Assembly: GCF_003259835.1 (NCBI RefSeq)
Contig: NZ_QLMI01000008.1
Coordinates: forward strand, 62,001-126,000
Source of the DNA: Flavobacterium aquaticum
Lineage (GTDB): Bacteria; Bacteroidota; Bacteroidia; Flavobacteriales; Flavobacteriaceae
Length of the DNA stretch: 64,000 bases
Reading direction: 5' to 3'
A program made the translations under genes and the position numbers. The notes under the pieces were generated by a model. The model saw only the letters and a list, made by a program, of their open reading frames with translations. It searched no databases and was not told where the DNA came from. Position 1 is the first letter of the stretch; each line of letters begins with the position of its first letter. Below are positions 44,447 through 52,250 of this stretch, piece after piece.

Positions 44447-44521
44447 CGGGGTGTAGCGTAGCCCGGTTATCGCGCCTGCTTTGGGAGCAGGAGGCCGCAG
44501 GTTCGAATCCTGCCACCCCGA
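44447..44521 (+). tRNA. tRNA-Pro (anticodon UGG)
   Basis: CGGGGTG (44447-44453) pairs with CACCCCG (44514-44520), with discriminator A at 44521. The anticodon stem CCTGC/GCAGG closes the loop TTTGGGA, giving anticodon TGG; the T-arm holds GGTTCGAATCC. No CCA is encoded. It is transcribed from its own consensus promoter and is followed by a terminator, so it is a stand-alone gene. Confidence 0.96.
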
Positions 44522-44523
44522 CA

Positions 44524-44556
44524 AAACCTTCTTGAAACTTCAGGAAGGTTTTTTTT
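44524..44556 (+). terminator. Rho-independent terminator of tRNA-Pro
   Basis: AAAACCTTC (44524-44532) pairs with GAAGGTTTT (44544-44552), followed by a run of T. Confidence 0.85.
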
Positions 44557-44624
44557 ATTGTCAAAAATTATACATTCATAATTAAAACTAATTCAATTTT
44601 AAGAAATAATTTTAATTAAAAACT

Positions 44625-44632
44625 TACATTTG
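44625..44632 (+). promoter_or_regulatory. -7 element (TACATTTG) of the trxB promoter
   Basis: The octamer matches TAnnTTTG exactly and lies 22 bp before the trxB start codon. A -33 TTTG is not clear. Confidence 0.6.
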
Positions 44633-44654
44633 CTACTCTTAAAAGAATAAAGTT

Positions 44655-45602
44655 ATGTCAGATACAATCGAAAAAGTAAAATGCTTAATTATAGGTTCTG
44701 GTCCAGCGGGATATACTGCGGCTATTTATGCGGCTAGAGCTAATATGAATCCTGTTTTATATCAAGGACAACAACCAGGTGGTCAATTAACAACAACTAA
44801 TGAAGTTGAAAACTTTCCAGGTTATCCTGAAGGTGTAACCGGACCTGAAATGATGGTACAGTTGCAAGAGCAAGCAAAACGTTTTGGTTCAGATATTCGC
44901 GATGGATGGGCTACAAAAGTAGATTTTTCTGGACCTATTCATAAAGTTTGGATTAATGATACGATTGAAATTCATGCAGAAACGGTAATTATTTCTACTG
45001 GAGCTTCGGCTAAATATTTAGGATTAGAATCGGAGCAACACTATTTAAAATTAGGTGGTGGTGTTTCAGCTTGTGCGGTTTGTGATGGATTTTTCTATAG
45101 AAATCAGGAAGTAGTAATCGTTGGAGCAGGAGATAGTGCTTGTGAAGAAGCACATTATCTTTCTAAATTATGTAAAAAAGTAACGATGTTAGTACGTAGC
45201 GATAAATTTAGGGCATCTAAAATCATGGCAGAACGTGTACAAAAAACAGAAAACATCGAAATTTTAATGCACACGGAAACAGAAGAAGTTTTAGGTGACG
45301 GACAAGTAGTAACAGGAGTTAAAGCTAAAAATAGAGCTACAGGAGAAGTTGTTGAAATTCCAGCAACTGGATTTTTCGTAGCGATTGGTCACAAACCAAA
45401 CACCGATATTTTTACTGATTATATTACGCTAGACGAAACAGGTTATGTGGTAAATGTGCCAGGAAGTTCAAAAACAAATGTTCCAGGTGTATTTGTAGCT
45501 GGTGATGCGGCTGACCATGTATATCGTCAGGCAATTACGGCTGCGGGAACAGGTTGTATGGCAGCTTTGGATGCGGAGCGTTATTTGGCGTCGAAAGAGT
45601 AA
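44655..45602 (+). CDS. trxB: Thioredoxin reductase
   Basis: 315 aa. Flavoenzyme passing NADPH electrons to thioredoxin. FAD-binding GSGPAGYTAAIYAARA is at the N-terminus, the redox-active pair is CAVC (Cys140/Cys143), the NADPH motif is VVIVGAGDSACEEA and the C-terminal FAD motif is VPGVFVAGDAAD. Length is standard. It sits between the tRNA-Pro terminator and a bidirectional terminator, so it is monocistronic with its own promoter. Confidence 0.96.
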   Translation: MSDTIEKVKCLIIGSGPAGYTAAIYAARANMNPVLYQGQQPGGQLTTTNEVENFPGYPEGVTGPEMMVQLQEQAKRFGSDIRDGWATKVDFSGPIHKVWINDTIEIHAETVIISTGASAKYLGLESEQHYLKLGGGVSACAVCDGFFYRNQEVVIVGAGDSACEEAHYLSKLCKKVTMLVRSDKFRASKIMAERVQKTENIEILMHTETEEVLGDGQVVTGVKAKNRATGEVVEIPATGFFVAIGHKPNTDIFTDYITLDETGYVVNVPGSSKTNVPGVFVAGDAADHVYRQAITAAGTGCMAALDAERYLASKE

Positions 45603-45620
45603 TTAAATTATGAATATAAA

Positions 45621-45652
45621 AAAAGCTCCTATTGAAAAATAGGAGCTTTTTT
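45621..45652. terminator. Bidirectional terminator between trxB and the long gap gene
   Basis: AAAAGCTCCTATT (45621-45633) pairs perfectly over 13 bp with AATAGGAGCTTTT around GAAA, a very stable tetraloop hairpin, with A- and T-runs on its two sides. Confidence 0.92.
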
Positions 45653-45668
45653 GTTTTCAAACTATCTA

Positions 45669-47117
45669 CTAATAGTAGCTGTATCTTCTAACTTTAGCAA
45701 TGTATTTCGCTAAACGAATAACTTGGTGGCTGTAACCATATTCGTTATCGTACCAAACGTACATTACAATGTTTTTTCCGTCTCCAGAAACAATAGTTGC
45801 GTTACTATCAAAAATAGCAGGAGCAGAAGTTCCTACGATATCTGAAGATACTAACTCGTTGTTTAAAGAGTATTTAATTTGCTCTACAAGATCACCTTCT
45901 AAAGCGTATTTTTTCATAATGTTGTTTACTTCTTCAATTGAAGTGTTTTTTCCAACTTCTAAATTCAATACTACTAATGAACCGTTTGGAACTGGTACAC
46001 GAATCGCGTTTGAAGTTAATTTTCCAGCTAATGCAGGTAATGCTTTTGCAACAGCACTTCCAGCACCTGTTTCAGTAATAACCATATTTAAAGCAGCAGC
46101 ACGACCTCTACGGTATTTTTTGTGCATGTTATCTACTAAGTTTTGGTCATTCGTATACGCGTGAATCGTTTCTAAGTGTCCTTTAACTACACCTAAAGTA
46201 TCTTCAACCGCTTTTAAAACTGGAGTAATTGCATTCGTTGTACAAGAAGCTGCTGAGAAAATATTTACTTCGTCTGGATTGTAATCTTCATGATTTACTC
46301 CGTAAACGATATTTGGAACTCCTTTTCCAGGCGCCGTTAATAAAACTTTGTCAGCTCCTTTAGAAGTTAAATGACGTTTTAAAGCTTCTTCAGTAGTGAA
46401 AGCTCCTGTATTGTCGATTACTAATGCATCTTCAATTCCGTAAGCTGTATAATCAATTTCTTCTGGTGTGTTTGCAGTAATGATGTGAACTGTTGTTCCG
46501 TTGATCAATAAAGCATTGTTTTCTGGATCTGCAATTACTGAACCATTGAAATCGCCATGAACTGAATCATAACGTAATAATGAAGCTCTTTTTTCTAATA
46601 AAACAGCGTCATTTTTATCTCTAGTAACAATTGCTCTTAAACGTAATTGTTGTCCTTTTCCAATTTTCGACATCATTTCACGAGCTAATAAACGCCCAAT
46701 TCTACCAAATCCGTATAAAACCACATCTTTTGGTTTAATTTCTTGATAGTTTTTAGCATTCTTTAATTTGTCAATTACGAATGCTTTAGCATCATTGTAT
46801 TTGTCGTCTTCTAAATGATATTCGTAAGTTAATTTTCCAATATCAATTCTTGATGGTGGTAAATCTAAATCAACAATAGCGCTTGCAATTTCAACTGAGT
46901 CGAAAACGTTGATTGGTTTTCCAACGAATGCACCAGCATACTCATGTAAGTTGATAATTTCGCTAACATTTTTGTCGATTAATTGATTACGGAATAAAAC
47001 CAATTCGATTGATTTGTCATACCATAAATCACTGATGATTTTAATGAATTCTACACCAGCTTTTCTTCTGTCTGCCTGAAAAGCTAATTCTTTTTCGTAT
47101 AAAGAGATATTGCTCAT
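45669..47117 (-). CDS. Glyceraldehyde-3-phosphate dehydrogenase, long form
   Basis: 482 aa, about 145 longer than a normal GAPDH. The N-terminal ~130 residues (MSNISLYEKELAFQADRRKA onward) are an extra helical domain found in the Bacteroidota long form. The dehydrogenase core starts at VVLYGFGRIGRLLARE; the catalytic Cys292 is in SAASCTTNAI and the WYDNEYGYSHQ motif is near the end. A minus-strand -7 element (TACTTTTG) lies 27 bp upstream. With the ordinary gap at 9552 this gives two GAPDH genes; the long one may serve gluconeogenesis or use another cofactor, which is inference. Confidence 0.92.
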   Translation of the reverse strand: MSNISLYEKELAFQADRRKAGVEFIKIISDLWYDKSIELVLFRNQLIDKNVSEIINLHEYAGAFVGKPINVFDSVEIASAIVDLDLPPSRIDIGKLTYEYHLEDDKYNDAKAFVIDKLKNAKNYQEIKPKDVVLYGFGRIGRLLAREMMSKIGKGQQLRLRAIVTRDKNDAVLLEKRASLLRYDSVHGDFNGSVIADPENNALLINGTTVHIITANTPEEIDYTAYGIEDALVIDNTGAFTTEEALKRHLTSKGADKVLLTAPGKGVPNIVYGVNHEDYNPDEVNIFSAASCTTNAITPVLKAVEDTLGVVKGHLETIHAYTNDQNLVDNMHKKYRRGRAAALNMVITETGAGSAVAKALPALAGKLTSNAIRVPVPNGSLVVLNLEVGKNTSIEEVNNIMKKYALEGDLVEQIKYSLNNELVSSDIVGTSAPAIFDSNATIVSGDGKNIVMYVWYDNEYGYSHQVIRLAKYIAKVRRYSYY

Positions 47118-47143
47118 GAAAATAAATGTGTTGTTATGTGGTG

Positions 47144-47151
47144 CAAAAGTA
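47144..47151 (-). promoter_or_regulatory. -7 element (TACTTTTG) upstream of the long gap gene
   Basis: Exact match to TAnnTTTG on the minus strand followed by CACC, 27 bp before the start codon. No good -33 box is seen. Confidence 0.55.
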
Positions 47152-47188
47152 TAGATTTCAATCGTTTTCGTAAAATTTTTTAACTAAA

Positions 47189-47220
47189 AAAACCAGACAT
47201 TATTTTTGTCTGGTTTTAAA
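47189..47220 (-). terminator. Rho-independent terminator after htrA
   Basis: On the minus strand AAAACCAGACA pairs with TGTCTGGTTTT around an 8-nt loop and runs into T residues, 25 bp after the htrA stop. Confidence 0.88.
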
Positions 47221-47241
47221 TATGAATTGGGTCGCATGATT

Positions 47242-48624
47242 TTACATGATGATACTATACATTTGACCGTTTTTCGAAATGATTTGGTATCTCGCTTTCT
47301 GATTTTCTTTCTTAGCCAAATAGCTCGAAACGGTTTCCATATCTTTTGCTTTCAAGCCATCAATACTTAAAATAACTGCGCCATCTAAAATATCACTATA
47401 TTCTGCGTATTCAGGATTGTTGACTTTTTTAATTTTGATGCCTTCTTTAACGTTGAATTGTTTCTTATCGGTAGCATCAATATCTTCAAATTCAATTCCG
47501 TTGAATTCGTAATTCAAAATTTCTTTTTTAGTCAACTTAACAGGAAGCGTTTTTTGTTTGCCATCACGTAAAACACTTACCTGAATGACATCATTTGGTC
47601 GTTTGGTATTAATGTAAGCCGATAATTCGGAGAAACTATTGATTTTTTTATCGTCTAATTGCACAATAATATCCCCTTTACTCAATCCTGCTTTTTCAGC
47701 TCCCGAATTTTTAGTAACCTTATTAATATAGAAACCTTGTGTTTCTTTAATACCTAATTCTTTTGCGAAGTTCGAATTCAATTCGCCACCTTCAACTCCT
47801 AAAACGCCTCTTTGAACATTTCCAAACTGCATTAAATCTTCAATAATTTTTCGAGTCAAATTCGATGGAACAGCAAACGAATATCCAGCATAGCTTCCTG
47901 TTGGAGAAGAAATCATCGTATTAATTCCAATTAATTCCCCGCGAGTGTTTACCAATGCGCCACCACTGTTTCCAGGGTTCACTGCAGCATCGGTTTGAAT
48001 AAACGATTGAATACCATTGTTTGATAAATTTCTGGCTTTTGCCGAAACAATTCCAGCAGTAACAGTAGAATTTAAGTTATACGGATTTCCAACAGCTAAA
48101 ACCCATTCTCCCACTTTAATAGCATCAGAATCGCCAAAAACCGCATAAGGTAATTTTTCATCGGCTTCTACTTTTAAAAGCGCGACATCCATTTTAGAAT
48201 CGGTTCCGACTAATTTTGCTTTGTAGGATTTGTTATTGTTAAGTGTAACTTCAATTTCAGTTGCATCTTGGATAACGTGATTATTTGTTACAATATAGCC
48301 ATCTTCAGTTATAATAACGCCCGAACCAGTTCCTATTTGTGTTTGTTCTCTTGGTCCTTGATAGCCATAGAAAAACTCCATTAAAGGATTGTTTGGTACT
48401 TTTGAAACACTCACGTTTTTTACGTGAACTACCGCATGAATCGTGTTTTCAGCTGCTGCGGTAAAATCAATGTTTTCGGCGCCTAAATTTACATTTTTGG
48501 CATAATTAGGTGATGCAAGTGTAAGTTTTCCTGCATTATTTGGCTCTAAAAAGAATTTGTAAGCACCTAATGTTACGGCACCACTCAATAAAGAAACCGC
48601 TAATAAACTTCCAAATTTTTTCAT
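47242..48624 (-). CDS. htrA: Do-like (HtrA/DegP/DegQ) periplasmic serine protease
   Basis: 460 aa from the ATG at 48624 (MKKFGSLLAVSLLSGAVTLG), which gives a signal anchor; upstream in-frame codons to 48648 lack one. The catalytic triad is visible: His in VTNNHVIQDA, Asp in SKMDVALLKV and Ser in NPGNSGGALVN. One PDZ domain follows (~275-370: GVLGVEGGELN, AGLSKGDIIVQLDD) and a second, degenerate one (~385-460). It degrades or refolds misfolded envelope proteins. It diverges from dapF. Confidence 0.94.
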   Translation of the reverse strand: MKKFGSLLAVSLLSGAVTLGAYKFFLEPNNAGKLTLASPNYAKNVNLGAENIDFTAAAENTIHAVVHVKNVSVSKVPNNPLMEFFYGYQGPREQTQIGTGSGVIITEDGYIVTNNHVIQDATEIEVTLNNNKSYKAKLVGTDSKMDVALLKVEADEKLPYAVFGDSDAIKVGEWVLAVGNPYNLNSTVTAGIVSAKARNLSNNGIQSFIQTDAAVNPGNSGGALVNTRGELIGINTMISSPTGSYAGYSFAVPSNLTRKIIEDLMQFGNVQRGVLGVEGGELNSNFAKELGIKETQGFYINKVTKNSGAEKAGLSKGDIIVQLDDKKINSFSELSAYINTKRPNDVIQVSVLRDGKQKTLPVKLTKKEILNYEFNGIEFEDIDATDKKQFNVKEGIKIKKVNNPEYAEYSDILDGAVILSIDGLKAKDMETVSSYLAKKENQKARYQIISKNGQMYSIIM

Positions 48625-48645
48625 ATGTATTAATTTTTGTTCACT

Positions 48646-48653
48646 CAAAATTA
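48646..48653 (-). promoter_or_regulatory. -7 element (TAATTTTG) upstream of htrA
   Basis: Matches TAnnTTTG on the minus strand, 22 bp before the ATG. A TTTG lies 15 bp further upstream, closer than the usual 19, so the -33 assignment is weak. Confidence 0.5.
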
Positions 48654-48723
48654 TAACAAAAAATATTCCAAAAAATCACTTTAACGCACGATTAACAATG
48701 TTTAACATCTTATTAATAATTCG

Positions 48724-48731
48724 TACTTTTG
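48724..48731 (+). promoter_or_regulatory. -7 element (TACTTTTG) upstream of dapF
   Basis: Exact match to TAnnTTTG 18 bp before the dapF ATG at 48749; a TTTA at 48701-48704 sits at 19-bp spacing as a one-mismatch -33 box. Confidence 0.65.
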
Positions 48732-48748
48732 TATAAACTAATTTGACA

Positions 48749-49537
48749 ATGCAACTTATATTTTATAAATATCAAGGAACAGGAAACGATTTTGTAATGA
48801 TTGATAATCGTACTGACTTTTTTCCTAAAAATAACACCAAACTTGTAGAGCAATTGTGTGACAGAAGATTTGGCATAGGTGGTGATGGTTTGATTTTGTT
48901 AGAAAATCATCCGCAATATGATTTTAAAATGGTATATTATAATTCTGATGGTAACGAAAGTTCTATGTGTGGCAATGGTGGTAGATGTTTAGTCGCTTTT
49001 GCCAAACAAATGGGAGTTATCGATAATAAAGCCAAGTTTGAAGCAGTTGATGGATATCATTATGCAACGATTGATAAGGACGGAATCGTAGCACTTCAAA
49101 TGAAAGATGTTGATACTATAAAAAGTGAATCAAATTATACTTTTTTAAATACGGGTTCACCACATCATGTGCAATTGGTAGATAATTTAGCAAAATTGGA
49201 TATTAAAACAGAAGGCGCTAAAATCCGTTATTCCGATTTGTATGGAAAAGCAGGAAGTAATGTCAATTTTGTATATCAATTAGCTAGTGACATTTTTGCA
49301 GTTCGTACGTATGAGCGCGGCGTTGAAGATGAAACTTTGTCTTGCGGAACCGGAGTAACAGCGGTTGCAATCGCCATGCATCAAACCGGAAAAACAAACA
49401 ACAACATCATAGATTTAAACGTGGAAGGCGGAAAATTAAAAGTACAATTCGATGTAGATAACGGAAAATACACCAACGTTTTCTTAATTGGACCCGCAAC
49501 TTTTGTTTTTGAAGGGAAAATCAATTTAGATTTTTGA
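48749..49537 (+). CDS. dapF: Diaminopimelate epimerase
   Basis: 262 aa from ATG 48749 (MQLIFYKYQGTGNDFVMIDN); TTG 48743 is two codons upstream and less likely. Interconverts LL- and meso-diaminopimelate. The two catalytic cysteines are in ESSMCGNGGRCLVAFA and DETLSCGTGVTAVAIA, and GSPHHVQL and RTYERGVEDE are intact. It follows a consensus promoter and precedes an ACTTGA tandem repeat and a GNAT gene. Confidence 0.95.
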   Translation: MQLIFYKYQGTGNDFVMIDNRTDFFPKNNTKLVEQLCDRRFGIGGDGLILLENHPQYDFKMVYYNSDGNESSMCGNGGRCLVAFAKQMGVIDNKAKFEAVDGYHYATIDKDGIVALQMKDVDTIKSESNYTFLNTGSPHHVQLVDNLAKLDIKTEGAKIRYSDLYGKAGSNVNFVYQLASDIFAVRTYERGVEDETLSCGTGVTAVAIAMHQTGKTNNNIIDLNVEGGKLKVQFDVDNGKYTNVFLIGPATFVFEGKINLDF

Positions 49538-49542
49538 ATTTG

Positions 49543-49569
49543 TAATTGAACTTGAACTTGAACTTGAAA
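49543..49569. repeat. ACTTGA short tandem repeat between dapF and the GNAT gene
   Basis: Four nearly perfect TTGAAC/ACTTGA hexamers run up to 6 bp before the next ATG, the same word as at 21103-21130 and 10599-10617. Confidence 0.7.
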
Positions 49570-49574
49570 TCGAA

Positions 49575-50105
49575 ATGATAACATTAAAAGGAACTAACAT
49601 ATACCTACGCGCACTTGAGCCCGAAGATTTAGAGTTTATCTACAAAATAGAAAACAACGAATCCATTTGGGATGTGAGTAACACGCAAACGCCTTACAGT
49701 CGTTTTTTGATTCGTCAGTATTTAGAAAATGCGCATCAAGATATTTATGAAGCCAAACAATTGCGCTTAGCAATTTGCTTAAATGATACTTTTGAAGCAG
49801 TAGGTTTAATTGATTTGTTTGATTTTGATCCTAAAAATAATAGAGCAGGAGTTGGGATTGTAATTTTAAGCGAAATCAATCGAAATTCAGGAATTGGTTC
49901 TGAAGCTTTGCAACTTGTTATCAATTATGCTTTCAATCAATTGCAATTGCATCAATTGTATGCAAATATTGGAAGCGATAATGAAATTAGTTTACAACTT
50001 TTTACTAAATTTGGCTTTCAAAAAATTGGAGTAAAAAAAGATTGGATAAAAGTAAACAACGTTTTTAAAGACGAAATTTTATATCAATTAATCAATTACA
50101 CTTAA
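49575..50105 (+). CDS. GNAT family acetyltransferase, RimJ/RimL-like
   Basis: 176 aa. The opening LKGTNIYLRALEPEDLEFIY is the standard start of the RimJ/RimL subgroup; the acetyl-CoA site is ILSEINRNSGIGSEALQLV (R-x-x-G-I-G with S-G-I-G here), followed by NQLQLHQLYANIGSDNEISLQLFTKFGF, the conserved N-x-x-S/A-x-x-L-F-x-K-x-G-F. It probably acetylates a protein N-terminus, amino sugar or small amine; the substrate is open. It lies 11 bp before mltG. Confidence 0.9.
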   Translation: MITLKGTNIYLRALEPEDLEFIYKIENNESIWDVSNTQTPYSRFLIRQYLENAHQDIYEAKQLRLAICLNDTFEAVGLIDLFDFDPKNNRAGVGIVILSEINRNSGIGSEALQLVINYAFNQLQLHQLYANIGSDNEISLQLFTKFGFQKIGVKKDWIKVNNVFKDEILYQLINYT

Positions 50106-50116
50106 AAAATAACCCC

Positions 50117-51157
50117 TTGAACGTAAAAAAAATAATTTCAATAATCGCTGTTGCTGGAATCGTTGTTGCAACTGCTGTTGGTGTTTATGTATATTTTAAA
50201 GCTTTTACACCAAATACTCAATTTTCTCAAAACGAGGTTTATGTTTACATTCCTACGAATTCAACTTATGAACAAGTAACCGAAATTGTAAAACCATTCA
50301 TCAAAGATTTTGAAAAATTTGATTTCGTAGCCACATCAAGAAATTATAGTACTAATGTAAAAGCCGGAAAATTTCTTTTCAAAAAAGACATGACCAGTTT
50401 TGATATGGTAAGAAGTTTGCGTTTAAACGTTCCAGTAAAAGTAGCTTTTAACAATCAAGAAACATTAGGAAAATTAGTGCAACGTTTAGCAACTCAATTA
50501 GAACCTGATAGTTTAAAATTAGAAGTAGCGTTTACTAACACGCCTTTTTTAGAAGAAAACGGATTAACAGAAGAAACTATTTTAGCTCTTTTTATTCCAA
50601 ATACGTATGAATTCTATTGGAATACACCTGCAGACAAAATCGCTCAAAAATTAGCAAAAGAATATCGTATTTTCTGGAATAATGAGCGTACTGAAAAAGC
50701 AAAAGCGTTAGGTTTAACTCCAATTCAAGTATATATCTTAGCATCAATTGTACATAAAGAAACGGCTAAAGTAGATGAAAGACCAACAGTAGCTGGCGTT
50801 TATTTAAACCGTTTAAAACAAGATATGCCGTTACAAGCTGACCCAACCGTAATTTTTGCTATTAAAAAACGTTCGGGAGATTTTGATCAAGAAATCAAAC
50901 GTGTTTTCTTTAACGATTTACGAATTAATTCTCCTTATAATACTTATATCAACAAAGGTTTGCCTCCTGGACCAATTGCTATGCCCGATGTTTCGGCTAT
51001 CGATGCGGTTTTAAATGCTGAAAAACACGATTATATTTATTTCTGCGCTAATCCAGACAAACCAGGTTATCACGCTTTTGCATCAAGCTACGAAGCGCAT
51101 CAAGTAAATGCTAAAAAATATGCAGAGTGGGTGACGAAGTTAGGAATTGATCGTTAA
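50117..51157 (+). CDS. mltG: Endolytic murein transglycosylase MltG (YceG-like)
   Basis: 346 aa from TTG 50117; the start is unusual, but VKKIISIIAVAGIVVATAVGVYVYF gives the expected single N-terminal anchor. A LysM-like subdomain precedes the lytic domain. Catalytic-site residues are in LASIVHKETAKVDERPTVAGVYLNRL, with the catalytic Glu in HKE, plus LQADPTVIFA and the INSPYNTYINKGLPPGPI motif. It cuts nascent glycan strands to terminate peptidoglycan polymerisation. Confidence 0.94.
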   Translation: MNVKKIISIIAVAGIVVATAVGVYVYFKAFTPNTQFSQNEVYVYIPTNSTYEQVTEIVKPFIKDFEKFDFVATSRNYSTNVKAGKFLFKKDMTSFDMVRSLRLNVPVKVAFNNQETLGKLVQRLATQLEPDSLKLEVAFTNTPFLEENGLTEETILALFIPNTYEFYWNTPADKIAQKLAKEYRIFWNNERTEKAKALGLTPIQVYILASIVHKETAKVDERPTVAGVYLNRLKQDMPLQADPTVIFAIKKRSGDFDQEIKRVFFNDLRINSPYNTYINKGLPPGPIAMPDVSAIDAVLNAEKHDYIYFCANPDKPGYHAFASSYEAHQVNAKKYAEWVTKLGIDR

Positions 51158-51170
51158 TTTTTAGAAGCGA

Positions 51171-52154
51171 ATGGCTTGGGCTTTATCAGTAAACCATTTT
51201 CCTGCTTTCCATTTCAATCTATGCTTTCAGCATAGGATTTTCATTACAATCAGGGCTAGTTTGCTGACCATTTTTCTGTTTGTTTCTGTTTTTTCTCAGG
51301 CGCAATCAAGTATCAATACTTTTTTAAAACCTTCGGATACTCTAAATAAGTCAAGAAGAACAGGAGTTTACATTGGAGAATCCGTTGCTTTGGGTGCTAC
51401 TTTAATTGGTTTAAATCAAATTTGGTACAAAGATTATCCACAAACAAATTTCCATTTCATTAACGATAACAATCAGTGGTTACAAATGGATAAACTGGGA
51501 CATATGTATTCCACCTATCATTTAGGTAGAGTAGGTTCCGAAATGTTGCAATGGAGTGGTGCGTCCAAAAAAGAACAATTAATTTATGGATCTACTCTTG
51601 GATTAGGATTTTTAACGGTAGTTGAGGTTTTTGATGGTTTTTCACAAGAATGGGGAGCATCTTCAGGCGATATAATAGCCAATCTTTCTGGAACAGCGCT
51701 TTATGTATCGCAAGAAGTACTTTGGAAAGAACAACGTATCACGCCTAAATTTTCATTTCATCAAACTAAATTCGCTTCGCAACGTCCAGAAACTTTGGGT
51801 GCATCGTTTAACGAAGAAATTTTAAAAGATTACAATGGTCAAACGTATTGGTTGTCGTTTAACGTTCATTCGTTTACAAAAGATAGCTTTATTCCCAAGT
51901 GGTTAAACCTCGCAATTGGTTATAGTGGAGAGGGAATGTTGTATGGAAACGATTCAGAAGCACTCGAAAATGGAATCATTCAAAACCCGTATCGTCAATT
52001 TTATCTGAGTTTGGATGTTGACTTAACGAAAATTACTACAAAATCACACTTTTTAAAGACGCTTTTTTCGGTTTTTAACACAATTAAAATTCCAGCACCT
52101 ACTTTGCAATACGATGAGTATAACGGACTTAAAGCACACTTCATCTACTTTTAG
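51171..52154 (+). CDS. DUF2279-type envelope protein, start region overlaps a repeat
   Basis: 327 aa if ATG 51171 is used. The family part is recognisable: VALGATLIGLNQIWYKDYPQ, DKLGHMYSTYHLGRVGSEML, and FDGFSQEWGASSGDIIANL. The signal peptide is IRASLLTIFLFVSVFSQAQS, but codons 5-30 are encoded by the interspersed hairpin element 51201-51254, so the N-terminus is unusual. A TTG at 51261 inside the signal peptide is an alternative start. Probably periplasmic or outer-membrane-associated; function unknown. Confidence 0.75.
   Translation: MAWALSVNHFPAFHFNLCFQHRIFITIRASLLTIFLFVSVFSQAQSSINTFLKPSDTLNKSRRTGVYIGESVALGATLIGLNQIWYKDYPQTNFHFINDNNQWLQMDKLGHMYSTYHLGRVGSEMLQWSGASKKEQLIYGSTLGLGFLTVVEVFDGFSQEWGASSGDIIANLSGTALYVSQEVLWKEQRITPKFSFHQTKFASQRPETLGASFNEEILKDYNGQTYWLSFNVHSFTKDSFIPKWLNLAIGYSGEGMLYGNDSEALENGIIQNPYRQFYLSLDVDLTKITTKSHFLKTLFSVFNTIKIPAPTLQYDEYNGLKAHFIYF
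51201..51254. repeat. Interspersed hairpin element CCTG...CTATGCT-TTC-AGCATAG...CAGG
   Basis: CTATGCT (51219-51225) and AGCATAG (51229-51235) form a 7-bp stem around TTC, and CCTG/CAGG at the outer ends also pair. It resembles, to my memory, a hairpin-bearing word (CCTGCTTTCC...CAATCAGGGCT) scattered through flavobacterial genomes. Here it overlaps the start of the DUF2279 reading frame. Confidence 0.6.
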
Positions 52155-52196
52155 GAATTATTAACATGCTGTAAATCAATATTGTAATTTTTTTTG

Positions 52197-52204
52197 TATA
52201 TTTG
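52197..52204 (+). promoter_or_regulatory. -7 element (TATATTTG) upstream of the lysozyme-like gene
   Basis: Exact match to TAnnTTTG followed by CATC. The -33 region at the expected spacing is not a clean TTTG. The transcript would have a leader of about 40 nt before the ATG at 52251. Confidence 0.6.
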
Positions 52205-52250
52205 CATCGGTAATTTCAGATGGGTGACAGACGCTGAGAAATAACAATTC

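Noticed and set aside
44456..44521. Possibility of a second RNA gene or a tRNA operon next to tRNA-Pro
   Set aside because: Only one cloverleaf is present; it is followed at once by a terminator and an unrelated protein gene.
52216..52250. GGGTGACAGACGCTGAGA in the leader of the lysozyme-like gene, resembling the GGGGTGC...CTGAGA part of a TPP riboswitch
   Set aside because: The second conserved half (ACCC...CCTGAT...AATGCCAGCG) is missing, the leader is only ~40 nt and the gene has no thiamine link.
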